This document shows, one piece after another, positions 48,677 through 57,843 of a stretch of 64,000 nucleotides of DNA. The stretch's first letter is position 1. Each line of letters starts with the position of its first letter. The translations under genes were made by a program, and so were the position numbers. The DNA comes from a gamma proteobacterium symbiont of Taylorina sp. (GTDB lineage Bacteria; Pseudomonadota; Gammaproteobacteria; GRL18), in the NCBI GenBank assembly GCA_025655455.1, contig JAHXIV010000056.1, forward strand, positions 32,806 to 96,805. Direction: 5' to 3'. The notes below the pieces were generated by a model. The model made no database searches. It worked only from the letters and a program-made list of their open reading frames with translations, and was not told where the DNA came from.

Positions 48677-51151
48677 CTATATCGCCTTAGCCCGCTCCAT
48701 TAGTTCATCCAGATTATCTTCTGAATCATCCCAGGGATTGCCGGGATGAATGCATTTAGAAGGACAAATTTCTGCTGCTTCCACCATTTGCTTATAAGTC
48801 CCTGTACTGAGATCTGCAATATAAGCCTGTTTCGTATCATTGTAGACAAACATTAAAGGATTCATATCGGTGCAATCATTACAGGTTGTACACAAAGGAC
48901 TATCAATCCAGGGATCTTCTGATAGTTCTTCCTGCTCTTCTTCTACACTATCGTCTGCACTTGAAGCTTCTTCAACTGGTTCATCCACTTCATTCTGTGT
49001 AATTGCATCCACTACGGGGGCAGGTGCAGCACGCACGGCAGATGCGGATGATAAATCCATACCCAGCAGCATATCAGTAAGACGGCTCATCACTTCTGCA
49101 GCTGTCTCAGTTTTAACTCTATCTATTTCAAGATCAAATTCAGCCTTAGCCTGGGCGACTTGTCTGGCTATTTCCATTTCTGCATCGGCGTGAATAAGTA
49201 CTTCAGCATTTTCTATATAACGATTCCGTATTCCCGCCATTTCCTGCAATGTATGCCAGAAATTCAATCTATCCCGACAGGCATGAATCAAGGCACTGGA
49301 AACTACCAGTTTGTAGAGTTCATTGTTTTTATCAACTGCCCAGACATAGGGTACCAGGTTTTCAATTTCATCAATATTCAAGGTTAAATAATCAGCAACA
49401 GCGATCAGGTCATCAGAATCACACTCATTATCCACAATCGCAAAATGATGATTAAGGCGTGGAATTAATAAAGCATAATCTGCAAAAGTAAAACTCAACT
49501 CCATTGTTTGAGTTTCACTATTTCTACCTTGATAAGAAAAGTTTTGCAGCGGCCAGTCCTTATCATTTTGCGGATTACCGCTAAAGTCTACCCTCTCTGC
49601 CGATGAGTCACCGGCACTGGGATCGATAGAGAAAAAAGGATGAGCGCGGCCTTCCAGGGCAGCACCTGCTACCAGCCAGGCATTTAAACCCAGATCCTCC
49701 CCGACTTCACGTAAGCCGACATTAATGAGGTGTAAACTGGTGCGAGTCGCATTGAGGGCTGTATTGAAATGAGCCAGAAGATGTTGATGACGTGCTGCTG
49801 ATGATTGAGTCACTACTGCCTGGCGATGGCTGATACCCAGATAACCCAATTCTGTGCGATAACTTTGAAAAGGATCTTCACCTTCACGTGCTCCTGGATT
49901 ATTATGTGCCTGCACCCGGACAAATATATTAATGGGGCGACCTGAACTCAATAAGTGTGAAAAAGAAACCATGCTCTGATCCACTAAACGATTAGCCGCC
50001 TCTAAAACTATTACTGAAGGTACCAGGATGAGTTCTTTTTTTGAAAAAGCTTCCCAATTAAAGTTTTCAAACCAGGGATCATGGATATGTTCATCATAAA
50101 CATTTGCAATTTCAAGCCTGGCAATACGTGCAGCAGAAAAAACCTGTGCCAGTTCATCGGCCTCCTGATCAAAAAGTTGTGTCGCCCGTGAACAGGGATC
50201 TTTGTGATGTTCTGTTGTAAAACAGGTTTTATGCAGAGAAAATGATTTGTCCAGTACATTAGAAGCATGCACAATATGAATTAAAATTTCCTTTTCCCGA
50301 AATCGTGCTAAAACCTTTAAAGCCCCCTCAACCCGCTGTCGTCTTGCTGAAGACATAGAAACAGAACCTTGTGAACGTTTGACAACCTTTGATAAAGATT
50401 CTGTATTAAAAAATTGGTTGGAGGATATATTTGATTTTAAAGCATCAGAAGAAGTAGCTTCCTCTTTTTTGCTATCATCCACATCCAGTAATAATTGTAA
50501 ATCATCAATATATTGTTCTATTTCTTTTTTAAATAATGTCATCTGAGGGATTGATTGATGACTGATAAGATGCATTAATAAATGCAGTGCAGGGAAACGA
50601 CCATAGGATAAAATCAAGCCATCATCGGGAACAACTGCTAATAACTTTTCACTATCAGACTGAAGTTTCTGTTGATTAGCTTCCTCTAAGTTTAAATGTT
50701 GTACCAGCTTTTCACATACATCCCGTAATAAGGGTTTAAATGCGGTCGGTCCTTCAATTCCACGACTGATATTTCTTAATTCACGCTCAACCCAGGGAAT
50801 ATTATCCTTTAAAATAAGAGCTATATCTTCTGTGGGAGCAAACTCTAATAGTCTTTCCTGTAGAAATTCTGCAATAGGCCTTGCCAGACCATCACTGCTT
50901 TCATCGGGTGTATGAGTTGAACTTAAATACAATGGATAATCATAACGAAGCTGTGAAGCATCACGATATTCTGCTAATAGAGCCGGTAAAAAATCATCCG
51001 TGACCAATTGCAATTGTTCAGCAGCTTTAGGATTTCCAAGATGAAAATGCCGTAATGTATGCATGATTTGCTGAATATCACAATCACCTTCTTCATTCAC
51101 AGGAATATAGGGAAGTTTGTTCATAGATTGTTTGCTTGTATTTGATGTCAT
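48677..51151 (-). CDS. 824-residue PFOR-tail-like protein with C-terminal ferredoxin
   Basis: No single family is recognised over the full length. The N-terminal 300 residues are helical and acidic. The central part (about 310-640) resembles the C-terminal third of PFOR-like proteins: LVPSVIVLEAANRLVDQ, AALEGRAHPFFSIDPSAGDS, FTFADYALLIPRLN. LNFWHTLQEMAGIRNRYIENAE (from about 640) matches the WRTLQELAGI segment of the 1573-residue neighbour, followed in both by a coiled-coil-like stretch. The end carries CTTCNDCTDMNP (about 752) and EICPSKCIHPG, a one-cluster ferredoxin. It lies between korB and rnfB, so electron transfer from Kor is a plausible role. Confidence 0.7.
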   Translation of the reverse strand: MTSNTSKQSMNKLPYIPVNEEGDCDIQQIMHTLRHFHLGNPKAAEQLQLVTDDFLPALLAEYRDASQLRYDYPLYLSSTHTPDESSDGLARPIAEFLQERLLEFAPTEDIALILKDNIPWVERELRNISRGIEGPTAFKPLLRDVCEKLVQHLNLEEANQQKLQSDSEKLLAVVPDDGLILSYGRFPALHLLMHLISHQSIPQMTLFKKEIEQYIDDLQLLLDVDDSKKEEATSSDALKSNISSNQFFNTESLSKVVKRSQGSVSMSSARRQRVEGALKVLARFREKEILIHIVHASNVLDKSFSLHKTCFTTEHHKDPCSRATQLFDQEADELAQVFSAARIARLEIANVYDEHIHDPWFENFNWEAFSKKELILVPSVIVLEAANRLVDQSMVSFSHLLSSGRPINIFVRVQAHNNPGAREGEDPFQSYRTELGYLGISHRQAVVTQSSAARHQHLLAHFNTALNATRTSLHLINVGLREVGEDLGLNAWLVAGAALEGRAHPFFSIDPSAGDSSAERVDFSGNPQNDKDWPLQNFSYQGRNSETQTMELSFTFADYALLIPRLNHHFAIVDNECDSDDLIAVADYLTLNIDEIENLVPYVWAVDKNNELYKLVVSSALIHACRDRLNFWHTLQEMAGIRNRYIENAEVLIHADAEMEIARQVAQAKAEFDLEIDRVKTETAAEVMSRLTDMLLGMDLSSASAVRAAPAPVVDAITQNEVDEPVEEASSADDSVEEEQEELSEDPWIDSPLCTTCNDCTDMNPLMFVYNDTKQAYIADLSTGTYKQMVEAAEICPSKCIHPGNPWDDSEDNLDELMERAKAI

Positions 51152-51210
51152 ATCTTTAGTACTAAGTGTTAAGTGTTCAGTGCTCAGTTTAAAAAGCCAG
51201 AGAATTGCTA

Positions 51211-52167
51211 TTAAATCGAAAACTTATCAAAAGCAGCGTTTAATGCGGCTACTTTTTCTTCATTTGTCGTTCCTAGTCCCACACTGGAATGATCCTCATA
51301 GACAATCGCATCAGGATCTTTAAATAAAATACCTAAAGGAATATTTTCAATATCTTTGGCATATTTCATTGCCCCTAACCAGTCAGATGGATCATGATCC
51401 ACTACATTGTTAAACAGGCGTTTCACATTATCATCAATAGTAATACCATCTGCATGTTCTAATAAGGTAAATTTATCAGGATTTTCCTGTAGGGGCTTGG
51501 TAAACTCTTCAGAAAAAACCGGACAACGCTGTAAAACACGCACAAAACTAGTACCTCGATGTTGATGAGCCGCCTTAATTGTCTCAAATAATAAGGGGGG
51601 ATTCCAGTCAACGACTTGTGCCACAAAAGACACATTAGTAATACCCAGAGTAATTGTTAAGGGATTTAATGCGGGTAATATCGCTCCTTTCGGATGAGTA
51701 TTGGTTTTTGTTCCCTGGTTAGTTGTCGGAGATGTTTGTTTTTTGGTTAAACCATAAATACCATTGTCAAAAATCAGAATAACCATATCCATATTCAGAT
51801 GAATAGAATGCAGCCATGGACCGGCACCAATTGAAAAGCAATCGCCATCTCCTGTTGCCACCCAGACATCCAGGTCAGGGCGACGGGATTTAATGCCATT
51901 GGCTAATGGTAATGCACGACCATGCAGGCCATGTAAACCATAGGTACCCATATAATGCGGCATACGACTGGAACAACCGATACCAGATACGGCGACACTT
52001 TTTTCCGGTTTTATCTGCGCTTCACGCAATACACGATGTACAGTATTTAGAATGGCAAAATCACCACAACCGGAACACCAGCGCACATCATTAGTGCCCG
52101 CATAATCATCGAGTGTAAAATATCTTTCAAAAACTTCTAAAGACCAATCCGCTTTAATACCAAACAT
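51211..52167 (-). CDS. korB: 2-oxoacid (2-oxoglutarate):ferredoxin oxidoreductase beta subunit
   Basis: The 318-residue ThDP subunit shows VRWCSGCGDFAILNTVHRVL (first cluster cysteines), SGIGCSSRMPHYMGTYGLHG, the ThDP motif GDGDCFSIGAG and the NGIYGLTKKQTSPTTNQG loop. With KorA it reversibly interconverts 2-oxoglutarate plus CoA and succinyl-CoA plus CO2, using ferredoxin. Neighbouring sucCD and fumarate-reductase genes favour 2-oxoglutarate as substrate over pyruvate. It lies 9 bp after korA. Confidence 0.93.
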   Translation of the reverse strand: MFGIKADWSLEVFERYFTLDDYAGTNDVRWCSGCGDFAILNTVHRVLREAQIKPEKSVAVSGIGCSSRMPHYMGTYGLHGLHGRALPLANGIKSRRPDLDVWVATGDGDCFSIGAGPWLHSIHLNMDMVILIFDNGIYGLTKKQTSPTTNQGTKTNTHPKGAILPALNPLTITLGITNVSFVAQVVDWNPPLLFETIKAAHQHRGTSFVRVLQRCPVFSEEFTKPLQENPDKFTLLEHADGITIDDNVKRLFNNVVDHDPSDWLGAMKYAKDIENIPLGILFKDPDAIVYEDHSSVGLGTTNEEKVAALNAAFDKFSI

Positions 52168-52176
52168 AATAACTCC

Positions 52177-54099
52177 TTATTGATCTTTTGCTTGTTGTTG
52201 TGAAGGTTGAGAAGAGGAAAGGTTTTCAAGACGCTTTCTCAATTCATCTGTCACCATGCCCGGTTGTAATGGATGTCCATAAACTACTGACCAGCAGTCT
52301 ATATCAATGACAAATTGTGCTCTGAGAACCATTGCCAACTGTGCATAACGACGGTTTTCACTATTGATTTGCGGCCCGTCAGGATCATCGCTATAGTTAA
52401 TTTCAACCGTCATTACCTTCTTGAAGCGAGAAAATATATCTTTCAATCCCGGCTCCAATGGTGATATAAAGCGTAAATGCGTACTGGATATTTTATGTCC
52501 TTCAGCTCTGAGATTATCAACCGCCTCTTCAATGGCGCCAATAGTAGAACCCCAGGCAACTATTAATAAATCGCCTTCATCGTCACCATGAACAACCGGC
52601 GGCTTTAAAGTGCTTTGTAACGCTGCCAGTTTACGACTACGATGTTGTGAAGTAATCTGATTGGTTTCAGAATTATAAGAAACCTTGCTGCGATCTGTGT
52701 GTGATAGTCCGGTTAAAACATACATGCCATCAGGCTGACCGGGTATCGGTCTGGGAGATAAGCCGGTATTTTCATCCCAGTCATAGGCTGGAATATTTTT
52801 ATCCCAGGGGGATTGATCAACCGGTGCTGCGAACCACTCTTCCTGAATTTTTGGCTTCTGCCAGGGTTGTACACCAGTTGCCAGGTTGGCATCGGTTAAC
52901 ATAATCACCGGAGTTCTGAATTCCTCTGCTAATTTTCTTGCCATAATCACAAAATCAAAACATTCAGGAATCGTGGCTGCGGCTATCACAATTTTTGGTG
53001 CGTCACCGGGCTCACCATAAAGTGATGACAATAAATCGGCCTGTTCTACTTTGGTCGGCAAGCCGGTAGATGGGCCGCCTCGTTGTACATCAACAATCAC
53101 CAAAGGAATTTCACCCATTACGGCCAGTCCAATTAACTCGGTCTTAAGTGCCATTCCAGGTCCTGAGGTAATAGTACAGGCTGTTTTACCGGCATAGGAT
53201 GCGCCGATAGCAAAACCAATGGCGGCAATTTCATCTTCTGCCTGATGGATAAATCCTCCCCCGCCATCAAATACATCTGCCACATAGTGAGTTGCAGATG
53301 TTGCTGGTGTAATAGGATACATAGAAATCAATTCCATGCCAGCCGCCATAACACCCAGACCAACCGCTGTATTACCTGTAGTGACTACGACATTTTCCAG
53401 TTCGTCCTCAGCCCCATCATAAGGAGGAATATCATAAAAATATTCCAGATTATCCCTGGCAAACAGATAACCGGCATTAAATAATTCCTGGTTAGGCTTA
53501 ATAATTTTATCACCCTTGTGTTTAAAGGTATTATGAATTTCATTAAGTCCCAGCTCTTTATTACGATTATAGATACGACAAAGCATGCCCAATACAAACA
53601 TGTTTTTGCCTTTACGCGCATTATCTACAATTTTAAGACACTCTTCTTCCAGCGGCAGTTCATGAACAATCAAACCATTTTCACGAAATTCTTTAACCGC
53701 AAAGGTGTATTCATCACGAATTTTTTCCTGTGGATCGTTAGCCCATTTATTTTCTAATAGAACAATGGTACCTTCTTTGTATGCACCATTGGCAATACGG
53801 GCATAGAGCACCTGTTCATTAAAGCCCACCACCAAATCGGCTTCATTACCCATATTAGTCATAATTTTAGAACCAACACGAATACGATTACCGGAACCAC
53901 CAGCGGGTGTCCGGGCCGGCGGCTGAATTTCTGCCGGGATAATTTCCACAGTCCAGACGCCATTGCCCATTTTACCGCCAATAGCACCAAAGGTTTGTCC
54001 ACACTTCTGCGCACCTTCACCAGAGTCACTCACAATCTCAACAATATGTTCACTAAGTGTTTTAGGGATATCTCGAGAACCTGTTACTTGTTCACTCAT
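52177..54099 (-). CDS. korA: 2-oxoacid (2-oxoglutarate):ferredoxin oxidoreductase alpha-gamma fusion subunit
   Basis: The 640-residue subunit is a fusion of the gamma domain (about 10-215, SDSGEGAQKCGQTFGAIGG, PPARTPAGGSGNRIR) and alpha domain (about 235-640, TGNTAVGLGVMAAGM, MYPITPATSATHYV, HQAEDEIAAIGFAIGASYAG). This gamma-alpha order is the usual bacterial and archaeal KorA/OorA form. It lies 50 bp past the nuoF-like gene and just upstream of korB. Direction of flux cannot be read from sequence. Confidence 0.93.
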   Translation of the reverse strand: MSEQVTGSRDIPKTLSEHIVEIVSDSGEGAQKCGQTFGAIGGKMGNGVWTVEIIPAEIQPPARTPAGGSGNRIRVGSKIMTNMGNEADLVVGFNEQVLYARIANGAYKEGTIVLLENKWANDPQEKIRDEYTFAVKEFRENGLIVHELPLEEECLKIVDNARKGKNMFVLGMLCRIYNRNKELGLNEIHNTFKHKGDKIIKPNQELFNAGYLFARDNLEYFYDIPPYDGAEDELENVVVTTGNTAVGLGVMAAGMELISMYPITPATSATHYVADVFDGGGGFIHQAEDEIAAIGFAIGASYAGKTACTITSGPGMALKTELIGLAVMGEIPLVIVDVQRGGPSTGLPTKVEQADLLSSLYGEPGDAPKIVIAAATIPECFDFVIMARKLAEEFRTPVIMLTDANLATGVQPWQKPKIQEEWFAAPVDQSPWDKNIPAYDWDENTGLSPRPIPGQPDGMYVLTGLSHTDRSKVSYNSETNQITSQHRSRKLAALQSTLKPPVVHGDDEGDLLIVAWGSTIGAIEEAVDNLRAEGHKISSTHLRFISPLEPGLKDIFSRFKKVMTVEINYSDDPDGPQINSENRRYAQLAMVLRAQFVIDIDCWSVVYGHPLQPGMVTDELRKRLENLSSSQPSQQQAKDQ

Positions 54100-54148
54100 T
54101 TTTCAATTTCCTGATCTAAAAAAACAGAGTTCAGCATTTAGCTGAACG

Positions 54149-55384
54149 CTAGCTAATCAACGAACTTCGATATTCTTCATTAAAATGATATAAAGAACTA
54201 TCAACAATTTTCATAGCGCCATCAATCAAATGACAGCGACCGCTACCGGGTAAAATCTTACTTAAATTAATCAGTGAATCCAGATCAACTCTACTGGCTC
54301 GACCTGTATCAATTTTATTTAATAATTGTGACACATAAAAAGTCCCTGTTTTGCAGGGAGGACATTGTCCGCATGATGAGTGAGCATAAAAATTAACATA
54401 CTCTGTCACACGTTTAACAATACCTGTTCCTTCTGAAACAACAATCATAGCCCCTGTTCCCAGACTGGAACCACGCTTATGCACTGAGTCAAAATCTAAT
54501 GGCACATCTAAATCCTTGGGGGTTAAAATTGTACTGGAAACCCCACCGGTAAAGACTGCTTTTAATTTTTTTGATAATAGCATTCCTCCGCCATGAGTAT
54601 ATATTAATTCTGACAAAGGTGTCCCCATAGGTAGTTCATAGACACCCGGGTTCAGCACGTCACCACTAAGACAATATAGTTTATTACCAGCCGATGCTCC
54701 CCGGCCAAGAGATTGATACCACTTTGCCCCCTTGCGTATAATATGAGAAACATTAGCTAGCGTTTCAATATTATTAATCAATGTGGGACAATCATGTACA
54801 CCTGAGACTGCTGGAAAAGGCGGCTTGCCTCTGGGAAAAGGAAATTTACCTTCCACCCATTCAATAGCCGCTGTTTCTTCTCCTCCAATATAATGTCCGG
54901 AACTTTCCAGAACCTGCATCCATATTGAGGTTTCTAATGACTGTTCAATTTGAGCATAAAACTCATTTTTCTGCCATTGCTCAATGGCACAGCGCATATT
55001 TTCAATGGAGTGTTTTTGATCAGGATTAATATAAAATATAATTTTATTAATCTGATTAGCCAGAGCCGTAATCAATGCCCCTTCAATCACCTGATGAGGT
55101 GTATTGGTTAGTAAAAAAGCATCTTTAAATGTACCCGGCTCATCTTCATTACCATTGCATATCAAATATTTATCCGGATTAGGCTTTTGTTCACAAACAA
55201 ACTGCCATTTCTTAAAAGTGGGAAATCCACTACCACCAAGTCCTCTAAGACCTGCTGCTTCAATTGTTGGTAGAATATTCTGCGGATTAGATAAAGCTTT
55301 TTCCAGACCATCACCACCATTAGCTTTCAACCAGTTGGATAAACTATTACCATATGATTGAGGATCAAGTAGTACTTTTTTCAT
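54149..55384 (-). CDS. NuoF/HoxF-like NADH-binding flavo-iron-sulfur subunit
   Basis: The 411-residue protein has the FMN/NADH-binding landmarks GLGGSGFPTFKKWQF, CNGNEDEPGTFKDAFLL and GGEETAAIEWVEGKFPF, and a C-terminal four-cysteine cluster beginning SSCGQCPPCKTGT (about 345). It is a stand-alone subunit: no nuoE or nuoG homologue is adjacent. It overlaps the frdA-like stop by 4 bp, so the FrdA-FrdB-NuoF trio looks like one soluble NADH-linked complex. NADH:fumarate reductase of Hydrogenobacter is a known precedent for such coupling; the assignment here is inference. Confidence 0.85.
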   Translation of the reverse strand: MKKVLLDPQSYGNSLSNWLKANGGDGLEKALSNPQNILPTIEAAGLRGLGGSGFPTFKKWQFVCEQKPNPDKYLICNGNEDEPGTFKDAFLLTNTPHQVIEGALITALANQINKIIFYINPDQKHSIENMRCAIEQWQKNEFYAQIEQSLETSIWMQVLESSGHYIGGEETAAIEWVEGKFPFPRGKPPFPAVSGVHDCPTLINNIETLANVSHIIRKGAKWYQSLGRGASAGNKLYCLSGDVLNPGVYELPMGTPLSELIYTHGGGMLLSKKLKAVFTGGVSSTILTPKDLDVPLDFDSVHKRGSSLGTGAMIVVSEGTGIVKRVTEYVNFYAHSSCGQCPPCKTGTFYVSQLLNKIDTGRASRVDLDSLINLSKILPGSGRCHLIDGAMKIVDSSLYHFNEEYRSSLIS

Positions 55385-57000
55385 AAATCATATATCTCAC
55401 ATTGATGAGTGACTTCTGCATCATATTGAGCATAATCCGGAAAAAGTAATGGTGACTTGGTTTTCATCGGCATTTCTTCTTTCGTCAGTTCGCGACGTAA
55501 TTGACTGATGTGATCAATTGAAATCTTCTTATGTCCTCTGTTCATCCTCTGTTTGGCAGCATGAACGCCGGCTCTGCGGCCAAAGCTGATAATTTCTGAT
55601 AAGGCATTACCCATCAAGCGATTCCTGCCATGAATGCCGCCACTGACCTCACCGATGCAATATAAACCGGGAATAGTCGACAAACCATTTTCATCTATAA
55701 CCACGCCGCCGTTTTGATAGTGTAAAGTAGGATAAATAAGCATGGGGATTTTTGTCAGATCAATATGACTTTTTAAACCTAATTGAACCAGTTTTGGAAA
55801 ACGCTGTTTTAATATACCCGGATTTTTTGCTTCCAGTCCCGGGGTATCAAGCCAGACACCCTGTACATTATCTCCTACCGTAACCCCTCGTCCTTCAGTA
55901 CATTCACGTAAAATTGCTGCAGCAACAATATCTCTGGGCTTGAGTTCATCAACAAAGCGTTCACCCAGGGCATTGATCATATAAGCACCGGCAGAACGAA
56001 CACCTTCTGTAATCAATGTTCCTGATAAATGTGCAGGATAAGCCAATCCTGTAGGATGATATTGAAAAGAATCCAAATCCCGCAGTTTAGCACCCAGGCG
56101 ATAAGCCAAAACCAGGCCGTCACCTGTTGCACCAAAATGATTAGAGGTTGGAAATTGATTTAAATGCACCCGTCCAATACCTCCGGTTGCAATAATAATT
56201 GTTCGTGCCTTGATTTGTACATATTGACAATCTTTAAGTGAAGATAGAATCGCACCGGCACAGGAACCCGATTCACTACTGAGTAATTCGACTGCCGGAC
56301 TATAATGGCGTACATCAATATCACTATTTTCTACCGCTTCACGTAATACGCGCATCATTTCAAGCCCTGTATAATCTCGAAAATAAACGACACGGCTATG
56401 TGATGTACCACCGGCTTTGCGAGTAAGCAGGTCACCAAACTCATTGAGATCAAACTGCATACCCTGCTGAATCAGCCAGCGAATATTATCAGGGCTATCC
56501 ATCACTAACTGTTTAATCAGTTCTTTTTTGCCTGAATGATGACCGGCCTTATAGGTATCATCATAATGTGATTGAGGTGTATCCCCCTTCTCAATTGATG
56601 CCTGTATCCCCCCTTCAGCCATCACGGTATTGCTGTCACCTAAGCGTAACTTGGTCGCCAGAATGACTTTTGCGCCGGCCTTGACTGCAGTTAGAGCAGC
56701 GGTACAGCCTGCGCCCCCGCCTCCGATAACCAGCACATCTGTTTCTTCAATTTTTGCTCCTGCTAAATCAGATGCATCAATACGGGCATCTGCCTGTAAA
56801 ACATTGGCTATCTGAGTATGACAGGTTTCACCTTTGTTAGGACCAACCCGAAGTGTTGTCATGGTTTCAGTGCGATAATCCGGATGAAATTGCTTTAATA
56901 ATGCATCTTCTTCTATTGATAATTGCTGAGCTGGAAATTCATCTTTTTCAAGATAGGTATTCAATGCCTGATCATAAGCAATAGCCTGTTCATTAATCAT
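55381..57000 (-). CDS. Fumarate reductase/succinate dehydrogenase-like flavoprotein, non-covalent FAD type
   Basis: The 539-residue flavoprotein has an FAD-binding start VLVIGGGGAGCTAALTAVKA and active-site elements YHPTG, LITEGVRSAG, LKPRDIVAAA, LHYQNGGVVID and IHGRNRLMGNALSE. The histidine that covalently holds FAD in most FrdA/SdhA (SHTVAAEGG) is asparagine here (SNTVMAEGG), so FAD is probably non-covalent, as in L-aspartate oxidase. I start it at the ATG at 57000, which overlaps the frdB-like stop by 8 bp. No sdhC/sdhD anchor genes are nearby, so the enzyme is likely soluble. Confidence 0.82.
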   Translation of the reverse strand: MINEQAIAYDQALNTYLEKDEFPAQQLSIEEDALLKQFHPDYRTETMTTLRVGPNKGETCHTQIANVLQADARIDASDLAGAKIEETDVLVIGGGGAGCTAALTAVKAGAKVILATKLRLGDSNTVMAEGGIQASIEKGDTPQSHYDDTYKAGHHSGKKELIKQLVMDSPDNIRWLIQQGMQFDLNEFGDLLTRKAGGTSHSRVVYFRDYTGLEMMRVLREAVENSDIDVRHYSPAVELLSSESGSCAGAILSSLKDCQYVQIKARTIIIATGGIGRVHLNQFPTSNHFGATGDGLVLAYRLGAKLRDLDSFQYHPTGLAYPAHLSGTLITEGVRSAGAYMINALGERFVDELKPRDIVAAAILRECTEGRGVTVGDNVQGVWLDTPGLEAKNPGILKQRFPKLVQLGLKSHIDLTKIPMLIYPTLHYQNGGVVIDENGLSTIPGLYCIGEVSGGIHGRNRLMGNALSEIISFGRRAGVHAAKQRMNRGHKKISIDHISQLRRELTKEEMPMKTKSPLLFPDYAQYDAEVTHQCEIYDL

Positions 57001-57667
57001 TATGAGACTCTCCATCATCAAAAGTATCAATAGAGACATCCAGCTCACCCATACGAATAGCTTCCAGGCGATTGATTAAATTAGAGGGACGGGTATGAAA
57101 ATAACCTGTCACACGACGTGAAAATAAGCCGACATGATTGGGATCGATGAATTCAGGACAGCCTGTCATACATAGGTTACACATGACACATTCAACAAAT
57201 AATTCACCGGATTCACGAAAACGCCCTTTAACTGCCAGTTCAATACCCAGTTCCACGTCAATATCTTTAGGACAAGCCTGATTACAACCATGACAATGAC
57301 GACATTTTTCTGCTTCAGGAAAAATATGATGAAATTCTGTTTGTACATCCCATGAAGTGTTAATTTCTGATAAATCGTAGCAATGTTGTGAAGGCGCAGA
57401 AAATGAAAGAAAGAAAACATCCATATTTTCTTCAACCAGCAGTTGACAGCCTAATTCCATTTTGAGTTCAGAGGAATTTTTACGGCGTACCATTACACGA
57501 CAGGAGCCGCAGACACCATCTAAACAACCAACACCTTTAATACGAGGATAACCATTATGCCAAAGTGCCTGAATAACAGACATAGATGCAGGTGCTTTAA
57601 TGAATTTACCATTAATAGTCAGCTGCACTTCACCTTCAGTTAAATTGTCTTTTTGATTATCGCTCAT
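56993..57667 (-). CDS. Fumarate reductase-like iron-sulfur subunit
   Basis: The 224-residue protein has a plant-type [2Fe-2S] domain (GCLDGVCGSCRVMV about 47-60, with a fourth cysteine near 78) and two cysteine motifs, CRHCHGCNQACP (about 127) and CVMCNLCMTGCPEF (about 165). Both are complete C-x2-C-x2-C-x3-C-P sets, consistent with two [4Fe-4S] centres rather than the [3Fe-4S] of many SdhB. It is the first gene of the 21-kb unit. A start ATG at 57667 lies about 180 bp from the divergent channel gene. Confidence 0.85.
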   Translation of the reverse strand: MSDNQKDNLTEGEVQLTINGKFIKAPASMSVIQALWHNGYPRIKGVGCLDGVCGSCRVMVRRKNSSELKMELGCQLLVEENMDVFFLSFSAPSQHCYDLSEINTSWDVQTEFHHIFPEAEKCRHCHGCNQACPKDIDVELGIELAVKGRFRESGELFVECVMCNLCMTGCPEFIDPNHVGLFSRRVTGYFHTRPSNLINRLEAIRMGELDVSIDTFDDGESHND

Positions 57668-57719
57668 TTATCAATCATATTAATAAGGGACGGTTAATAT
57701 AGCAAAAAAACACTTATAA

Positions 57720-57734
57720 GTCATTATAAATGAC
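57720..57734. promoter_or_regulatory. Perfect palindrome in the divergent intergenic region
   Basis: GTCATT-ATA-AATGAC, a 6+3+6 perfect palindrome about 53 bp upstream of the frdB-like start. It could be an operator for the Kor/Frd/Rnf unit, but I cannot match it to a known regulator. Confidence 0.4.
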
Positions 57735-57772
57735 AATTTTAAACGGTTTTAGTCAATAAAATTTAACTGATT

Positions 57773-57789
57773 TTATCTTGTTAAGATAA
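57773..57789. promoter_or_regulatory. Perfect palindrome overlapping the -35 of the channel gene
   Basis: TTATCTT-GTT-AAGATAA, a 7+3+7 perfect palindrome. It covers the TTGTTA hexamer of the promoter at 57778-57806, so a protein bound there would affect that promoter. It may be shared with the divergent operon. Confidence 0.45.
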
Positions 57790-57806
57790 TTACAGGACAG
57801 TATAAT
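57778..57806 (+). promoter_or_regulatory. Sigma-70-like promoter of the channel gene
   Basis: TTGTTA (57778-57783), a 17-bp spacer and a consensus TATAAT (57801-57806) stand about 40 bp ahead of the ion-channel start. Confidence 0.6.
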
Positions 57807-57843
57807 CCCCACTCTTTTTTTACATTGATTAACTTAAAAATTT

